Origin: Cryomorphaceae bacterium
GTDB taxonomy: Bacteria > Bacteroidota > Bacteroidia > Flavobacteriales > Schleiferiaceae
DNA length: 6,392 nucleotides
Assembly: GCA_002685435.1 (NCBI GenBank)
Contig: NYXD01000007.1
Coordinates: 4,521 to 10,912 of the forward strand
Reading direction: 5' to 3'
Numbering within the stretch: the first letter of the stretch is position 1; each line of letters starts with the position of its first letter. The position numbers were made by a program, and so were the translations under genes. The notes beneath the pieces were generated by a model. That model was not told the origin of the DNA and searched no databases. It saw only the letters and a list, made by a program, of their open reading frames with translations. Shown in pieces: positions 5,577-6,392 of this stretch.

Positions 5577-6392
5577 TTAGTAGCGGTAGTGCTCTGGCTT
5601 GAATGGGCCTTCGACTTTCACTCCGATATAATCGGCTTGGTCAGTGCGAAGGGTTTCGAGCTCTACACCGATCTTCTCAAGGTGCAAGGCAGCTACTTTC
5701 TCATCCAAATGCTTTGGCAAGACGTATACTTTATTCTCGTACTGATCACTACGCAACCAGAGCTCTAACTGAGCCAATACTTGGTTCGTGAAGCTGTTTG
5801 ACATTACGAACGACGGGTGACCCGTTGCACAACCTAGATTCACCAAACGGCCTTCTGCTAAAACGATGATCTCGTTGCCTTCTACATTGTACAGGTCTAC
5901 CTGAGGCTTGATTACCTTTTTAGTAGTGCCGTAGGTCTTGTTCAACCACGCCATATCGATTTCGTTATCGAAGTGACCGATATTACACAATATGGTCTTA
6001 TCGTTCATCAACTTAAAGTGCTCCTCCTGAATGATGTCTTTATTTCCCGTAGCAGTAACGATAATCTGAGCACGCGGAATAGCCGTAGCCATACGCTTTA
6101 CTTCAAATCCGTCCATCGCTGCTTGCAAGGCACAAATCGGATCAATTTCCGTTACAATAACGCGTGCACCTGCACCACGCAATGAAGCCGCAGTACCCTT
6201 ACCTACATCACCGTAACCGGCAACAACAGCAACTTTACCTGCAATCATCACATCCGTTGCACGACGAATGGCATCTACTGCAGACTCTTGACAACCGTAT
6301 TTGTTATCAAATTTCGACTTCGTTACCGAATCGTTCACGTTGATTGCGGGAAGTACCAAAGTTCCGTTAATCTCACGCTCATACAGACGGTG
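5577..6392 (-). CDS. ahcY: S-adenosylhomocysteinase, C-terminal two thirds, cut by window end
   Basis: This cytoplasmic enzyme hydrolyses S-adenosylhomocysteine to adenosine and homocysteine, relieving product inhibition of methyltransferases in the methionine cycle. The frame is open to the window edge, and 271 residues are visible, beginning [16 protein letters not shown]. The missing N-terminus is about 160 residues by comparison with the human enzyme. Visible marks are [12 protein letters not shown] (19-30), with the substrate-binding Lys25 and Asp29 (human Lys186 and Asp190); the NAD-binding Rossmann motif GYGDVGKG (59-66) with Glu82 in [17 protein letters not shown] with His140 (human His301); GHPSFVMS (191-198); and the C-terminal KPEHYRY with Lys265 and Tyr269, which reach the NAD of the neighbouring subunit. 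All key residues in the visible part are present, so the enzyme should be active. A terminator follows the stop codon. Confidence 0.98.
   Translation of the reverse strand, partial: HRLYEREINGTLVLPAINVNDSVTKSKFDNKYGCQESAVDAIRRATDVMIAGKVAVVAGYGDVGKGTAASLRGAGARVIVTEIDPICALQAAMDGFEVKRMATAIPRAQIIVTATGNKDIIQEEHFKLMNDKTILCNIGHFDNEIDMAWLNKTYGTTKKVIKPQVDLYNVEGNEIIVLAEGRLVNLGCATGHPSFVMSNSFTNQVLAQLELWLRSDQYENKVYVLPKHLDEKVAALHLEKIGVELETLRTDQADYIGVKVEGPFKPEHYRY

Noticed and set aside
5565..6185. Plus-strand frames opposite the adenosylhomocysteinase gene
   Set aside because: They are antisense to a strongly conserved enzyme with all key residues in place, and no independent signals are seen.

Overview
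The window looks like chromosomal DNA from a Bacteroidota species, most likely a member of Flavobacteriia or Cryomorphaceae/Schleiferiaceae type (inference). The evidence is an M23 peptidase followed by a small MerR regulator, a TonB receptor with the NVTVNGIPMNDAES and HREPNRTD motifs common in Bacteroidota, a GldL-like small membrane protein, a glucosaminidase with LysM repeats, A-rich leaders with little Shine-Dalgarno sequence, and a TAnnTTTG-type -7 box. I see no insertion sequence, CRISPR array, tRNA, rRNA or phage gene.

Layout. The plus strand opens with the C-terminal part of an M23 (LytM-type) peptidase (1-363) and a 116-residue MerR-family regulator (403-753). A strong bidirectional hairpin terminator (760-792) separates these from a minus-strand TonB-dependent receptor (814-2970). 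The receptor's leader carries a clear TPP riboswitch aptamer (about 3031-3116), which marks it as a likely outer-membrane importer of thiamine or a thiamine precursor. An 18-bp palindrome (3130-3147) sits in the short space between the receptor and a divergent small two-helix membrane protein (3158-3328). That gene converges on a secreted glucosaminidase/LysM protein (3339-4310, minus), and a perfect inverted repeat spans both stop codons.

Divergent from the glucosaminidase is a free-standing 40-codon gene (4501-4623, plus) for an acidic peptide with three cysteines near its C-terminus and its own strong terminator. On the minus strand follow a small membrane-protein gene that appears broken by a one-base frameshift (4679-4863), an exported probable beta-barrel protein of unknown function (4907-5479), a terminator (5533-5563), and the C-terminal two thirds of S-adenosylhomocysteinase (5577 to the window edge).

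Most genes look independently transcribed, and there is no large operon. The best-supported functional unit is the riboswitch plus receptor: TPP sensing should reduce uptake when the cofactor is plentiful. The least explained parts are the cysteine peptide at 4501-4623, the palindrome at 3130-3147, a possible anti-aptamer segment at 2993-3002, and the frameshifted membrane protein.
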